From Narthecium ossifragum (taxonomy: Eukaryota > Streptophyta > Magnoliopsida > Dioscoreales > Nartheciaceae), in NCBI GenBank assembly GCA_963920575.1, contig OY986973.1, positions 8,838,607 through 8,902,606 on the forward strand: 64,000 nucleotides of DNA, in the 5' to 3' direction. Positions 8,438 through 19,644 of the stretch are shown piece by piece (position 1 is the first letter of the stretch; every line of letters begins with the position of its first letter). The notes under the pieces are model-generated. The model had not been told where the DNA came from. It saw only the letters and a program-made list of their open reading frames with translations, and made no database searches. The position numbers were made by a program, and so were the translations under genes.

Positions 8438-10686
8438 TGTGAGGACCCGTCCCTTTACTCCTGTGGCTCGTCGTGGACCGCAAAGGCAATTTGGTAAATT
8501 GCGCCTTGTCGGCTTGTTTCACACCCGCGTGTGCACACACTGACCATGTTTGTGGTAATGTTTGGTTAGAATGGTTTGTGGGATCCGGGATTGAAAGATT
8601 TGGGCTTGGGCTTAAGTTCTAGCCCAAGTCTAGCTTCCTGCACCTAAAGGATCAATCCTTCCTTGCTAGAAGATCGATCTTTGTGGTGCCAGAAAGTCAA
8701 GTGCGATCGTCATGAAGGATCGATCTTTGCCTAGGGGAAGATCGATCATTCATAAGTCGGTTCGTTTGCCTATAAAGCAGATGAGACTTTCTTCCTTGAA
8801 TCCCTTTGAAATCCGGAGATCTGAGCTCAGATCTTGCGATTTTTGAAGGCATTCGAGGACGATCCAAGGCCTAGCTGCTTGGATTTAAGCTGCTCTTGCT
8901 CCGGTAGGGATTCCTACCTACATTTATTCCGGGTTTTTGGAGTTTCCGATTTGATCGTGTTCTTTTACTTAGATCTCTCTATATGCATGTTTGTTTCTCG
9001 TGTTTTCACCGGTTTTGGACTCGTGGGATCTTGATCTATCAGATCCCAGAGTTTGGTTAAGTTTGGATGTATCTTCCGGTGGTATTTCTCGCCGGAAGGA
9101 CGCTGGAGAACCCATCCGGATCGATCCTTCTTGAGGAAGGATCGATCCCTCTGGGTTGGCCATGCTGCGCCTGATGAAGGATTGATCCTCTGCTTGGAGA
9201 AGATCGATCCTGGTCTTGGGTAGCATGGTTATCTTTCGTCGCGAGGAAGATCGATCTTCCTGGGAGGAAGGATCGATCTTTCTTGGCGCGACACGAAGGG
9301 TGCCCTATGTCTCGAGAAAGATCGATCTTCCTGGGAGGAAGGATCAGTCTTCTTCGGCTCGACAGTGAGGGAAGCTCACTGTTACGTAAAAGATCGATCT
9401 TTTCATCCTTTAGTAGCAGAGAGGATTTTTCATGGCTTTGCCCATGGGGCTTGGTATGCCTGTTTTTCTTACCGCTTTATACCTTGTACATATGATTAAG
9501 CATGTTAGCCCTATAATAGGGGCAGTGGTGAACCGGGGGAGTGATGACTCCCGGGGTGTTTAGAATAAACGGGCGAGTAGCCCTAACCCTTTCCCTGGCC
9601 TTGCATGTCGGCGTGCGCCGAGGGCTTTATCTGTTATCTATGTGAACTGTTGTTTACGGGGCTGCTTCCTGGTGCAGGTTTTGTGGTGGACTGCTGGCAG
9701 TTGGTGGTGGTACCACTGCAGCAGTCCCTAGACCTTATTTATCTATTCACCACCCCGGGCCGGCAGGGTGTTGTGCCTAGACCTTGTTATTGTATATCAT
9801 CATATATTGTTGCATGCTTACCTGTTTTATCATGTGCATGTCCATAGCATGCATTGTGTGGTGCATTAGTTGCATCTGTGTAGGGCGCTGTCGATACGGG
9901 GTTTTCGGGTAGCCCGGATCTAGCTCTAGGACCGTTGCGGGTAGCTTGGTCCAGGACTCGATCTGTAGTATTCAGTCGTTTTCGATGATAGGGTTAGTTT
10001 GACCTGAATACATGTTGTTTGATGTTTAGAGGTTGTGTCTGCCTCGAGCCAGATGTTGTGAGTGCAACTGGTGTCGGTTCTTGTCTTTGGGGGCCTTCGG
10101 AAGGGTCCAGCCCAGGCAGTGTCTGTTCTTGCCCGCACTAGGTATATCCAGGATGGGCCCAGTTCCTTGGGGTGACCATGGTTGGGTATGCCTAGGGACA
10201 CTGACAAAGGGGTTATGGGACCCTTGCTGCACACCCAAGTCTTGCTTGAGGGCGATACTGTTGTGTTCCCTCCCTTGTGAGTGTCGTAGTGTAGTGTCCC
10301 TGCTGAGCTTAGTGCTCACTCCTACCCGGGCTGCGTTTTGCAGGTGCTGGCGCTAGCTCTTCTTCGGTCGCCCCTACCGGGCCGGTGTTTGGTGACGTGG
10401 CGGCGTCTGGCGGTGCTTGAGAGGTGGCGATCTTACTGTTTTACCCTCTTTTGTTATAGATAGTATCCTACGGGAGTGATAAATGTATAATTTCCTTGTT
10501 TTGAGGTTTTTTAATATATGTCAGTTCAGTCTTTGAGTTTTGTAATTTTGTATAATACAGGATGATTGTGATTTGTTAGGGTAACCACTACGATTAGAGG
10601 GAAATCTCGCCAACATTTTCGCAGTAGGTTAGGTTTCGCTTCGCGTCGCCCGGCCCGGTTGGGCCTTCGCGGGTCGGGGCGCGACA
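8438..10686 (+). mobile_element. Solo LTR-A (gypsy-type long LTR family)
   Basis: It starts TGTGAGGACCCGTCC, ends GGGTCGGGGCGCGACA, and is flanked by a perfect 5-bp duplication, GTATG (8433-8437 and 10687-10691). It is 2249 bp. There is no internal region, so it is a solo LTR left by recombination. TATAAA is at 8771-8776. Near the 3' end are GTGTCGTAG, a TGAGC/GCTCA hairpin (10304-10318) and TTTTGCAGGTGC, all conserved among the sister copies. Inserted in the LINE. No meaningful reading frame is present. Confidence 0.92.
8650..9399 (+). promoter_or_regulatory. Paired GATCGATC palindromes in LTR-A, 22-bp spacing
   Basis: Pairs of GATCGATC or one-to-two-base variants start at 8650/8672, 8718/8740, 9119/9140, 9180/9202, 9249/9271 and 9320/9342. 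Start-to-start spacing is 22 bp in five and 21 in one. A lone site at 9392 marks a pair whose second half is deleted relative to LTR-B. Several sites extend to 14-bp palindromes such as GAAGATCGATCTTC. The second site of pair 2 begins 31 bp before TATAAA, as in LTR-B. Function is unknown. Confidence 0.85.
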
Positions 10687-10691
10687 GTATG

Positions 10692-11291
10692 TCCAAGCCT
10701 CAGCCGCCTCCTCAACATCCAAAATTTGACATATGGTCGGCTTCCTCTCTTCAGGAACTGTAAGAGAAAACATGATGTTGGATTTGGTTGGGTTCATTTC
10801 CAACCCAGACAAAACTTTAAAATGCATGAGATTTTGTTTCAACTTCTCGCTTCAAGGCAAGTTGTACGCGAGACGAAAAGGCAATCGTCCGCATGTAACA
10901 AATGAGAGATTGAAAACTCTGAGTTCTTGAACTTGAGTCCAATCAACTCAGAATCCGGCTCATTAAGTATCCTGGTGAGCACTTCTTGGACTATAAGAAA
11001 AAGATAGGGCGATAGAGGGTCGCCTTGTCTTAAACCGCAGTTCGATTCCAATCTCCCATGTAAATTCCCATTGATAATGACAGCAAACCGTGGTCCTGTA
11101 ACGCATGCCATTGCCCATCTAACCCACACGGAGGGAAAGTTCATCTCAAGGAGGGTCCTTTCAAGAAACTACCGGTTGACCTTGTCATAAGCTGATTTTA
11201 GATCCACCTTCACCATCATTAGACTCCTAGATTTAGGAGCAATAAGCACTGAATGAGCCACCTCAAACACAACATCTATATTGTCATGAAT
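10692..11291 (-). pseudogene. LINE reverse transcriptase, catalytic part
   Basis: The segment carries motif A (KVDLKSAYDKV), motif B (GLRQGDPLSPYLFL) and motif C as HADD, the usual LINE form of the catalytic Asp pair. It lies between LTR-B and LTR-A and joins the flanking LINE pieces in order. Stops occur after NRxFLE and past the HADD motif. Confidence 0.88.
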
Positions 11292-13591
11292 TGTGAGGAC
11301 CCGTCCCTCCCCTCCTGTGGCTCGCTGTGGACCGCAAGGGCAATTTGGTAAATTGCACCTTGTCGGCTAGTTCCACACTCGCGCTTGTACACACACTGAC
11401 CTTGTTTGTGGTAATGTTTGCTTAGGATGGTTAGTGGGACCCGGGATCGAAAGATCCGGACTTAGGCTTGAATTCTCGCCTAAGTTTAGCTTTCAGCACA
11501 CAAAGGATCGATCCTCTCTAGCTAAGAGATCGATCCTCTTGTGCCAGAAAGTCAAGTGAGATCGTCATGAGGTGATCGATCCTTCCTTGGGTAAGGATCG
11601 ATCCTTCATAGGTCGGTTCGTTTGCCTATAAAGCAGACGAACCTTCTTCCCTCAAATCCTTTTGGAAACCCGGCGATTTGAGCTCGGATCTTGGGATTTT
11701 CGAAGGCGTTGAGGACGATCCAAGGCCTAGCTGCTTGGATCTAAGCTGCGTTTGCTCCGGTAGGGATCCTATCGACATCTCTCTTCGGGGTTTTGAGTTT
11801 TCCGGTTTGATCTGTGGTTTAATGCTTAGATCTTGTGATTAGCATGTTGGTTTCTTGTGTTTTAACCGGGTTTGGACTCGTGGGATCCTGATCTATCAGA
11901 TCCCAGAGTTTCGTGATTTTTGGTTGTCTCTTCCGGCGGTATTCTTCGCCGGAAGGACGCCGCGGAACCCATCATGATCGATCTTCCCTTGAGGAAGGAT
12001 CGATCTTCTGGGTTGGTCATGCTCCGCCCGATGAAGGATCGATCACGAGCTTGGTGAGGATCGATCCTGGTTCTTGGGGAGCATGGCTGTCCTTCGTCGC
12101 GAAGAGGATCGATCCCCCTGTGAGGAAGGATCGATCACTCGTGGTGCGATCTGAAGGGTGCTCTCTGTCGCGAAAATGATCGATCCTCCTGAGAGGAAGG
12201 ATCGATCCTTTTGTCTCGACAGTGAGGCTTTACTCTCTGTTGCTGAGAGGATCGATCCTACCCTAGGGGATGATCGATCCTTTGGTAGAAGAGAGGGTTT
12301 TGACTAGTTTTGCCCAAGGGGCTTTGTATGTTGGTTTTCTTTATTGTTTTATACCTTGTACATAACATTAAGCATGTTAGCCCTATATAGGGGCAGTGGT
12401 GAACCGGGGGAGTGATGACTCCCGGGATGTTTAGAATAAACGGGCGGGTGGCCCTACTGCTTTCCCTAGCCTCTCACGCCGGCGTTCGCCGAGGGCCACA
12501 TTACTTGTTGCACATTGTGAACTGTTGTTTGCGGGGTTGTTTCCCGGTGCAGGTGTTGTGTGGACTGCTGGCGGTTGGTAGTGGTACCACTGCAGCAGTC
12601 CTTAGACCTTATTTATCTGTTCAACACCCCGGGCCGGCAGGGTGCCGTGCCCAGACCTTGTATTTATATCATCACATCCTGCTGCATGCTTACATGTATC
12701 TTTTCTGCGCATGTTCATAGCATGCATTGTGTTGTGCATTAGTTGTATCTGTTAGGGCGTTGCCGATCCGGGGCTTCCGGGTAGCCCGGATCTATCTCTT
12801 AGGACCGTGCGGGTAGCTTGGTCCAGGACTCGATTTGTAGTATTCAGTCTTTTCGATGATAGGGTTAGTTGGACATGAATACTGTTGTGCTTGATGTTTA
12901 GAGGTCGTGTCGGCCTTGAGCCAAGTCGTGGTGTAGCCGGTACCCAATCCTTCTAGAACTCTTGGGTGGCAGGTGTGACTACCCAGCGGTGCTACCCGCC
13001 GACAGTGCCCAGGATCCTGTCGTGAGTTGGCAGTGCCGTTTCCTGTCTTACTGAGTGTGACCCAGTGTGTGACCAGTTCGCTGGAAGACCACGACTGGGG
13101 CTCTCAGGGGTATCCGGTGGGGTTATGGGACCCCTGTGATACACCTAGGCTTTGCTTGGGGACGACACTGTTGTGTTCCCTTCCTTTGTGAGTGTCGTAG
13201 TGTAGTGTCCCTGTTGAGCTTAGTGCTCACACCTACCCGGGCTGCGTTTTGCAGGTGCTGGCGCTAGCTCTTCTTCGGTTGCCCCTACCGGGCAGGTGTT
13301 CGGTGACGTGGCGGCGTCTGGCGGAGCTTGAGGAGCTGTGATCTGTCCGTGTACACCTTGGTTAGATAGTCTCCTACGGGAGCGATTTTGTATAACATTC
13401 CCTGTTTGAGGATTTGTACTATATTCCAGCTTTGTGTGTTGAGCTTTATAATTGTTGTTTATTATAGGATGATTATGCTTATTAGGGTAACCACTACGAT
13501 TAGAGGGAAACCTCGCCAAATTTCCGCAGTAGGTTAAGTTCCGGTTCACGTCGCCCGGCCCGGTTGGGCCTACGCGGGTCGGGGCGCGACA
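11292..13591 (+). mobile_element. Solo LTR-B (same family as LTR-A)
   Basis: It is 2300 bp, starts TGTGAGGACCCGTCC, ends GGTCGGGGCGCGACA, and is flanked by TGAAT at 11287-11291 and 13592-13596. TATAAA is at 11627-11632. The 3' hairpin TGAGC/GCTCA is at 13215-13229. It sits in the same LINE as LTR-A and is co-linear with it over nearly its full length. No internal region follows, so it is solo. Confidence 0.92.
11506..12280 (+). promoter_or_regulatory. Seven GATCGATC pairs, each exactly 22 bp apart
   Basis: Exact GATCGATC octamers start at 11506/11528, 11574/11596, 11976/11998, 12037/12059, 12107/12129, 12178/12200 and 12251/12273. All seven pairs have 22-bp start-to-start spacing, although the 14-bp spacers differ in sequence. 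The first two pairs lie upstream of the TATA box, the other five downstream of the expected start. The arrangement suggests selection on spacing, for instance for two protein dimers on the same face of the helix; this is inference. Confidence 0.92.
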
Positions 13592-13596
13592 TGAAT

Positions 13597-13973
13597 GGAT
13601 CGGCCTGATAGAAATGCAGACTGTTCTAAGCCAATAACAGAGTCCAGTACAACAATCATCCTATTTGCAATAATTGTGGTCTCCACTTTGTACCCGACGT
13701 TGCAAAGACTTACCGGCCGGAAGTCCTTCACACGCATCGGGAGGTTGCACTTAGGAACGAGCGAAATAAAGGTCTCATTCCATGACGAGGGCACCCTGTT
13801 GTTTTGGAAAAGTTGTTGGACTAATGAGACCAAGTCAGCCCCAATGGTATCCCAATGCATAGAGTAAAATTCCATCGGGATGCCATCAGGTCTGGAGCAT
13901 TTGTTCTTCCCCATTCCGACAACCACCACCTTAATTTCATTAGCTGTGAATTCTTTGACAATATGTGTGCAGT
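13597..13973 (-). pseudogene. LINE reverse transcriptase, N-terminal part
   Basis: The frame contains SRPDGIPMEFYSMHWDTIG, then VPSSWNETFISLVPKC, VKDFRPVSLCNVGYKV and LEQSAFLSGRSI. These are the fixed landmarks of plant L1 reverse transcriptase ahead of motif A (the usual wording is PGPDG and DFRPISLCN). It stops exactly at the insertion of LTR-B. Confidence 0.85.
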
Positions 13974-16960
13974 GTTGGGCATGGTTTATAAATAAAGCCA
14001 TGTGGCCCATAACCCACATTAGGTAGATCCAATTAGAGTCCTACCTCATATAGGACTTATGTCTAATTTAAACTCTAAGTATGTAAGTGGTTTAATCCCA
14101 TCCGTTGGATCTCTCCTTGATGGGATAGGATAGGATCCCTACCTCTATATAAAGATGGTCCATGGTCTCATAAGAGTGACAATTCTAGGGTTTCTGTAGT
14201 TTCCCCATCATCTATATAATTAAGGCACCTAACTTTTGGAGAGATTTGAAGCATCTTTGGAGCGTTCGAGGACTTTGGCTTCCTTCCTTCTTTCGCATCA
14301 TCAACACCATGGCTAGAGGTAAGATCATGGATACTTTATCCATATAGATCTAATAGTTGGCATCGCTAGGATCTGGCTATGGCTGATTGGTATTATGTGA
14401 TATTAGATCTATTGATATGATTTTCGGATTTTACATTAAGCTTTTTTGTATTTTATGGAATTATACATGAGGTTTCTTGGTTTTTTGGATTTTTAAAAAA
14501 ATCCATTAAGCTATGGTTTCGCATAAAGTATAAGAAAAAACCAAAAACCTATGTTAAGGGTTAAAAACGTTGATCCATTCGATTGCTCGCCCAATCCATC
14601 ACCGACGACGGCGATGGCTGCTGATCATGCCCGTTGGGATCGCGGCAACCTCTTATGGCTGTGGCGGTTGGCGGTTGTGGCAACTCCCTTGGCGGATGCG
14701 AAAGGTGGTGACCGAGCGACGCAAACGAGCTTCTCGATTGCCTTAGGGGCTTGGCATCGTTGCTCGCGACGGCGACGGTGGTGATCGAGAGCTTCGACGA
14801 CGTCTCCGACAACCTCATACGGCAACGAGGCTACGACAACGGTGCGGTGCAAAGGAAACGAGCGGCGGTGACCGAGTCGTGTGGAGGAGAGCTTCGCTCG
14901 ATCACTGCTTGGCGTCGTTGCTTGCTCGGCGATGATGGCGATGTCTATGAGGACCCATTCCTCTAACCTGGCTCGACCGCGTAGGTCAGGGTCGTGCCCT
15001 CTTGGCCTTGTTTCACGTCGAGCGCGATCTGGTTGATCGCATTGTTGTTTCTGGACCATTAGAGCAATTTGGTAAATTGCACCTTAGCGGTTGGTTTCAC
15101 ACCTGCGTACTGCATACACATCCCTATGTTTGATTTGTGTGCTTGCTAGAATCTTAGGCGGGTATGGGATCGAAAGATCCAAGCTCGGGCACGCGAAAGC
15201 TTGTCTTTAGGACAGCACGGCCTTGGAGCGATCGGTCTCTCCAGGGAGCGATCGATCGGACCTATGTCCGTTATCTGGATAAGGATGCGGCTGACGTGTC
15301 TGGATAAGGGCGTGGACCAACCTAGACCGACCTAGTCTGACTGATCGGTCCTCAGATCGACTGATCGATCGGATCGGACTCGAGCCTATAAGTAACCCGA
15401 GAACCCTATGTTTTTTTTCCGATTTTTCTTGTCCACTCCTCCTATCTTAGAAATTTTCATTCGGAGTTTGATCCAGCGGCTTGGGAGGCTTGCTAGGAGC
15501 TAGAGGAAGAGAGCTACACCCTCATTGGACGGTTTGATTGAGAATCAAACGTAGATTAGTGTAGTTTGCTAGGTTTCTTCATTAATCCTTAGTTTTGACG
15601 ATGAATCAATCGCCGATCCGGAGACTCGGGCAGCTCAGATCTAGCCTTAGGTTCGAGGCTGGGTAGCAAGGCCTAGGATTGAATCTGTTATAATAATCTA
15701 TTGAATTGAGGTGACTCTCTAGTCGGCTGCAAATTATGCTTGATCGAGGTTTAGAGGTCGTCCTAGGTTTTAGGCTTCAGTCTCAATTTCACCGTTAGGG
15801 GAAGTTACGTAGTGCACCGGGTTCTACCCCTGTTGTTTCAGCGATGAGGAGCTTGGTTCAGAGGGACGACTGTTGACAGTACCAGAGGTCATTAGGGTGC
15901 GTGCTCTGGGGTAGACGGTGAGCGTAACGTGGAGTTTTCCTAGAGATGAGTTAGAACCTGGGACCTTACTGTTTCCCTTCCTTGTGAGTGTCGTAGTATA
16001 GAAACATGCTGAGCTTATTGCTCACTTCTACTTGAGCTGTGTTTTGCAGGTGCAGGCGTTAGCTCTTCTTTTGTAACACACACTGGACAGGCACATGGTG
16101 GTGTGTCAACTTCTCGAGGAGCTTGAGGACTTGGGGTCCAGTTATTTCTTTTTGGATGATAAATGTTTAGTCTCCTTCTGTAAGGAGTTTTGATATAGTT
16201 ATAATATGATTTTTTGGAGTTAGTATTGTATCAGAATCTTGAATCATATTAGAGATATTAATTTTGATCCCAGATTAATTGTTAATTTAGTTGCTTTATT
16301 ATATTATAAATGCGCTACAAATGAATTGAATAGAGTAGGAACCCTCACGCCCCGGTCTGGATGGGATTTATGGGTCGGGGTGTGACAATGTCTCTGGCGA
16401 CCTCATGTGGAGACAAGGTAAAGGTGGTGGAGTACCACAAGCGGCGGCGGCGTGAAGGAAGCCCAAGGGTTCCGATCAAGGGTTCCGATCGGGGCCTGTT
16501 GGAGAAGACGATGGGTTGGTTAGTTTGGATCCGAACGTGACCCATTAAGCCATCTTGTTCTCCGGCACCTTTAACAGGTTTTGTGTTGATGGGTTTTTTT
16601 TGGATTTAAATCCAATAAGGTTAGAACCTTTAAGAGCTCCTTTTGCATATTAACCCCTACGGGGTGCATATTTACAATTTTATTCTGACAGCTTATACAT
16701 AGAGTAACTTTTTAGTTGTTTTAAGCTGTATTAAATTGTTTATTATGCTAATGGCCATTGAGATTAGGTCATAAATGGAGAATTTACATGCTTTATATGT
16801 TTTTATGCATATTGTTTATGGATTAACTCTTAATTAATGCCATATTAAGTTTGATCAAGAATTAGAAATATGTCTTATGGAGTAGCCACGATATCCTGGG
16901 CGATCTATTTTCTTTTTATATGATCATATTAAAGGCAATTGACTTTTCTCAAATACAGGT
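13974..16960 (+). mobile_element. Probable copia-type LTR region, interrupted by LTR-C
   Basis: It starts TGTTGGGCATGG at 13974, directly cutting off the LINE. CTATATAAAG near 14142 looks like a TATA box, followed by a leader with TCTAGGGTTTC. A GC-rich section around 14560-14945 resumes after LTR-C and passes into AT-rich sequence with TGTTGATGGG and TTTAAATCCAATAAGG. This resembles long copia LTR or leader sequence, but no coding domain is present and the right end is unclear. Its reading frames show no known domain. Confidence 0.4.
14946..16387 (+). mobile_element. Solo LTR-C, shorter member of the same family
   Basis: It is 1442 bp and starts TATGAGGACCCATTCC (first TG decayed to TA), ends GGTCGGGGTGTGACA, with the perfect duplication ATGTC at 14941-14945 and 16388-16392. 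The conserved hairpin TGAGC/GCTCA is at 16010-16024, followed by TTTTGCAGGTGC. Paired palindromes GATCGGTC/GATCGATC start at 15230/15250 and 15343/15363, spaced 20 bp. It is shorter than the other copies through loss in its middle. Confidence 0.88.
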
Positions 16961-17229
16961 AAGTTATATTAACAATACAATAATTAGAGCAAATCGATAA
17001 ACATAGATATACAATGGTCTTCAGTGCTCTCTGGCACATGACAGACTAAGATTCCATAGTTATCCCGCAGGCAACTGGCCAACAATCAAGTGACAACCAC
17101 AATCGAGCCAATTTCGGCATTACAACGGCGTCCACAGCTGTCAACCGAAATTGCTACAAGGGGATACAACCCCGGCCAAGCCAACAAGCAACACATACAT
17201 GATATATAATCTACCAGTACAACGGGTTA

Positions 17230-19644
17230 TGTGAGGGCCCGTCCCTCAGACCTGGCTCGACCGCGTTGGTCGAGAGCCAGTTTCATGTTGGTTTGGTTCC
17301 GCGTCGGGCACGATCGGGCGACCGTGTGGCGGTTTGGACCCCGGGGGCATTTTGGTAAATATGCCCTCTGGTGGTCGGTTTCATACCCGCGTTGCACCCA
17401 CGGCCTTGGATTGATGTATGTGTTTGATTAGAATCTCTAGGGTGCGTCCGATCGGAAGATCGGAGCTCGATCGGAAAAGATCGAATTCGACGGCTGAGAT
17501 AGATCCGGATTTTCTATATAAGCCCTGTCCCTTTCTTCTCTTTCCTCCTCTTCTCCTGTCATTTTCTCTCCTTCTCTCTCCTTCGGCTGAGCTAGGGCTC
17601 GGAGACACGGCTTTCGGAGCGTGGATCTTGGCGGCTTGACTGGCTGGACGCGTGGAGGAGCTACCCTACTTGCTCAAGTAGGTGTTTCTACCTCGATCTT
17701 AGGATCGGATTCTCCTAGGATAGGTTTTATGTACTTTCGCTGTAGGAATACATGTTAGAATGCTTTGTAGCTCCTTGCATTTCCTGTATTCATACGTTGC
17801 GAATTCGGTATTTTAACGGTTGGTTTTCGTATTATCGCCGTTTTGTCGGTTTCCGTCCATTTGGACCTAGATAGGAGATTCAACCGTCAAAAATGTGATT
17901 TCTTCATACCATTGGTTTTCCCATCAAGAATTACACTCGTTTGCAAAATCTCATCTAATTCCAACTTGTTTTGATCTTTGAAATCCAAAGAATTGGATTT
18001 CCGGCACTGTTCTGATGAACTGTGCCTAAGGCTCGACGGTCGATCGGTGCATCGACCGTCAAGTATTGATTTGCGCTTTCTGGGCCTGACGGTCGACCGT
18101 CGGATCGACCGTCGGATCGATCGTCGGGCTCTGTCGGGATTTTAACCTCCCAGGGTCGATGCATGGATCGACCGCGGGATCTTCTCTTTTGCCATTTACT
18201 TGACGGTCGACCGTCGCATCGACCGTCAGGCGCTGTTTGGTTTTGGGCTTCCCAGGGTCGATGAGTGGATCGACCGTCGCCCCTTTGGTTTTCTTCGCAT
18301 TGGTCTCACGGTCGACCGTAGCATCGACCGTGACATCGACCGTGGCCTCACGGTCGACTGTCGGATCGACCGTCGCATCGACCGTGGGCCCTTGAACAGT
18401 GTTTTCTGGTTTTTCTTGAATGGCTTTCACTTGGGTTTGATATCTAAACCTGTTGGGAGGATGGTGTGGGGTTTTCATGAAGTTTTCAAGGGATTTCCAT
18501 TGGGTTTAAGGATTGAATCGCATGTTGATTTCGTTTGAGTAAATTGATGTTGTGGCTTGCTTTTAAATACATGTGTGGTTGATGTTTAATTGCTAAATGG
18601 TTTGCTTAGCCATTAGCTAGCTATGAGTGCTAGCTAATGCGGAATTGTGGAACCTTAGCCTCTTGCTGGCGAGTGTCGAGGGCTATTGTATATATGTTGG
18701 ACTTATAACTGATGATGAGGCATGTAGAGACATCTAGGATAGATGTTTGCCTAAGTTCATGCATTGTATGCATTAGAAGCATTTGAGGTTAGGCGGACGA
18801 TGGTTTGGGTCGCCGATCCGAGGCTCTAGGGTAGCTCGGATCTAGCCTTAGGACCGTGGCTGGGTAGTCAGGAGTAGGGTGTGATTGTATAATTAAATCT
18901 CATGTCCTTTGAGGATTTGCGATAGTTGACTCTGATCAGTGTTTGAGGTTTAGAGGTCGTGTTGTCTTCCAAGGCTAAGTCTTAAGGATGGGTGTCGATG
19001 TCCCTGACTTGGTCCCCAGGCAGTGGTTTCCTGCTGGGTAGAGGTGATCCTACTGGTTCTGGTTCTGGTTCTTTTCATCCTAGCGTGTTGGTTGATGTTT
19101 CCAGCTTGGTCGGTTGAGAAGAGTAGGATCTCTTGGGGAGTCGACAGGGGTTGTGGGACCCCGTGGCATTCCTTAGGCTTGAGCGGGGAGACAACACTGT
19201 TGTTTTTTTTCTCCTTTCAGTGTGCCGTAGAGTAGAACCCTACTGAGCTTATCGCTCATTCCTACTCGAGCTGCGTTTGCAGGTGCAAGCGGCAGTTCTT
19301 CTTCAGTGGAGCCGGCAGGATCGGCCTTTGGCGGCGGGAGTACATCCAGAGGCGCTTGAGGTTTTGCTGGAGGATAAAACTGTTGTACCTTTTTGATAAT
19401 GTATATGTTGTAAACTTTTTGAGGATTTTGGGATCATGTATTATATCTTTACCTTGGAAGTATTAGAATGGAATTTTGTAACTGTACAACTTGATGTTAT
19501 ATGAATTGAATATCTGTTCACCTCTGGAATACAATTGTTTAAATTATCCGTCTTTTCCGCTTTGTATCGCGCCGATTGAAGATGAATAGTGATAGGAACC
19601 GTCACGCCTCGTCCTGGATGGGTTTTCTGGGTCGGGGTGTGACA
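17230..19644 (+). mobile_element. Solo LTR-D, subfamily with GGTCGACC sites
   Basis: It is 2415 bp, starts TGTGAGGGCCCGTCC, ends GGTCGGGGTGTGACA, and is flanked by GGTTA (17225-17229 and 19645-19649). It is inserted in LTR-E, so it is younger than LTR-E. A TATA-like TATATAAG is near 17513. The 3' hairpin TGAGC/GCTCA is at 19244-19258, followed by GTTTGCAGGTGC. The palindromic array differs from the other copies in both motif and spacing. Confidence 0.9.
18034..18392 (+). promoter_or_regulatory. GGTCGACC/GATCGACC array with 12-bp spacing in LTR-D
   Basis: About seven clusters of two or three octamers (GGTCGACC, GATCGACC, CATCGACC, GGTCGATG) repeat every 12 bp within each cluster, for example at 18038/18050 and around 18092, 18155, 18206, 18256, 18309 and 18351. 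Many form 14-bp palindromes (GACGGTCGACCGTC) or a 10-bp hairpin stem (GACGGTCGAT with ATCGACCGTC). It occupies the same general place as the GATCGATC arrays in the sister LTRs. Confidence 0.85.

Larger units (their letters stand above)
6518..13973 (-). mobile_element. L1-type LINE, 5'-truncated, interrupted by solo LTR-A and LTR-B
   Basis: The element runs right to left in three pieces (13973-13597, 11291-10692, 8437-6518), about 2.9 kb in all. They join in reading order through the reverse transcriptase, a zf-RVT-like region and RNase H. Removing the two LTRs and one copy of each duplication makes the pieces adjacent. The 3' end is marked by an A-rich tail (TTTTTTT at about 6519-6526 on the plus strand). 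The endonuclease and the start of the polymerase are missing where the next LTR begins at 13974. Many stops and frameshifts show it is old. Confidence 0.85.

Noticed and set aside
11506..12280. CRISPR-like array in LTR-B
   Set aside because: The repeats are 8-bp palindromes in pairs, spaced irregularly between pairs, inside a plant LTR with target duplications. There are no cas genes and the genome is eukaryotic.
14551..15059. GC-rich frames around 14550-14970 as a host gene
   Set aside because: Frames on both strands are short and overlapping, lack motifs, and the segment belongs to the probable copia LTR region split by LTR-C.
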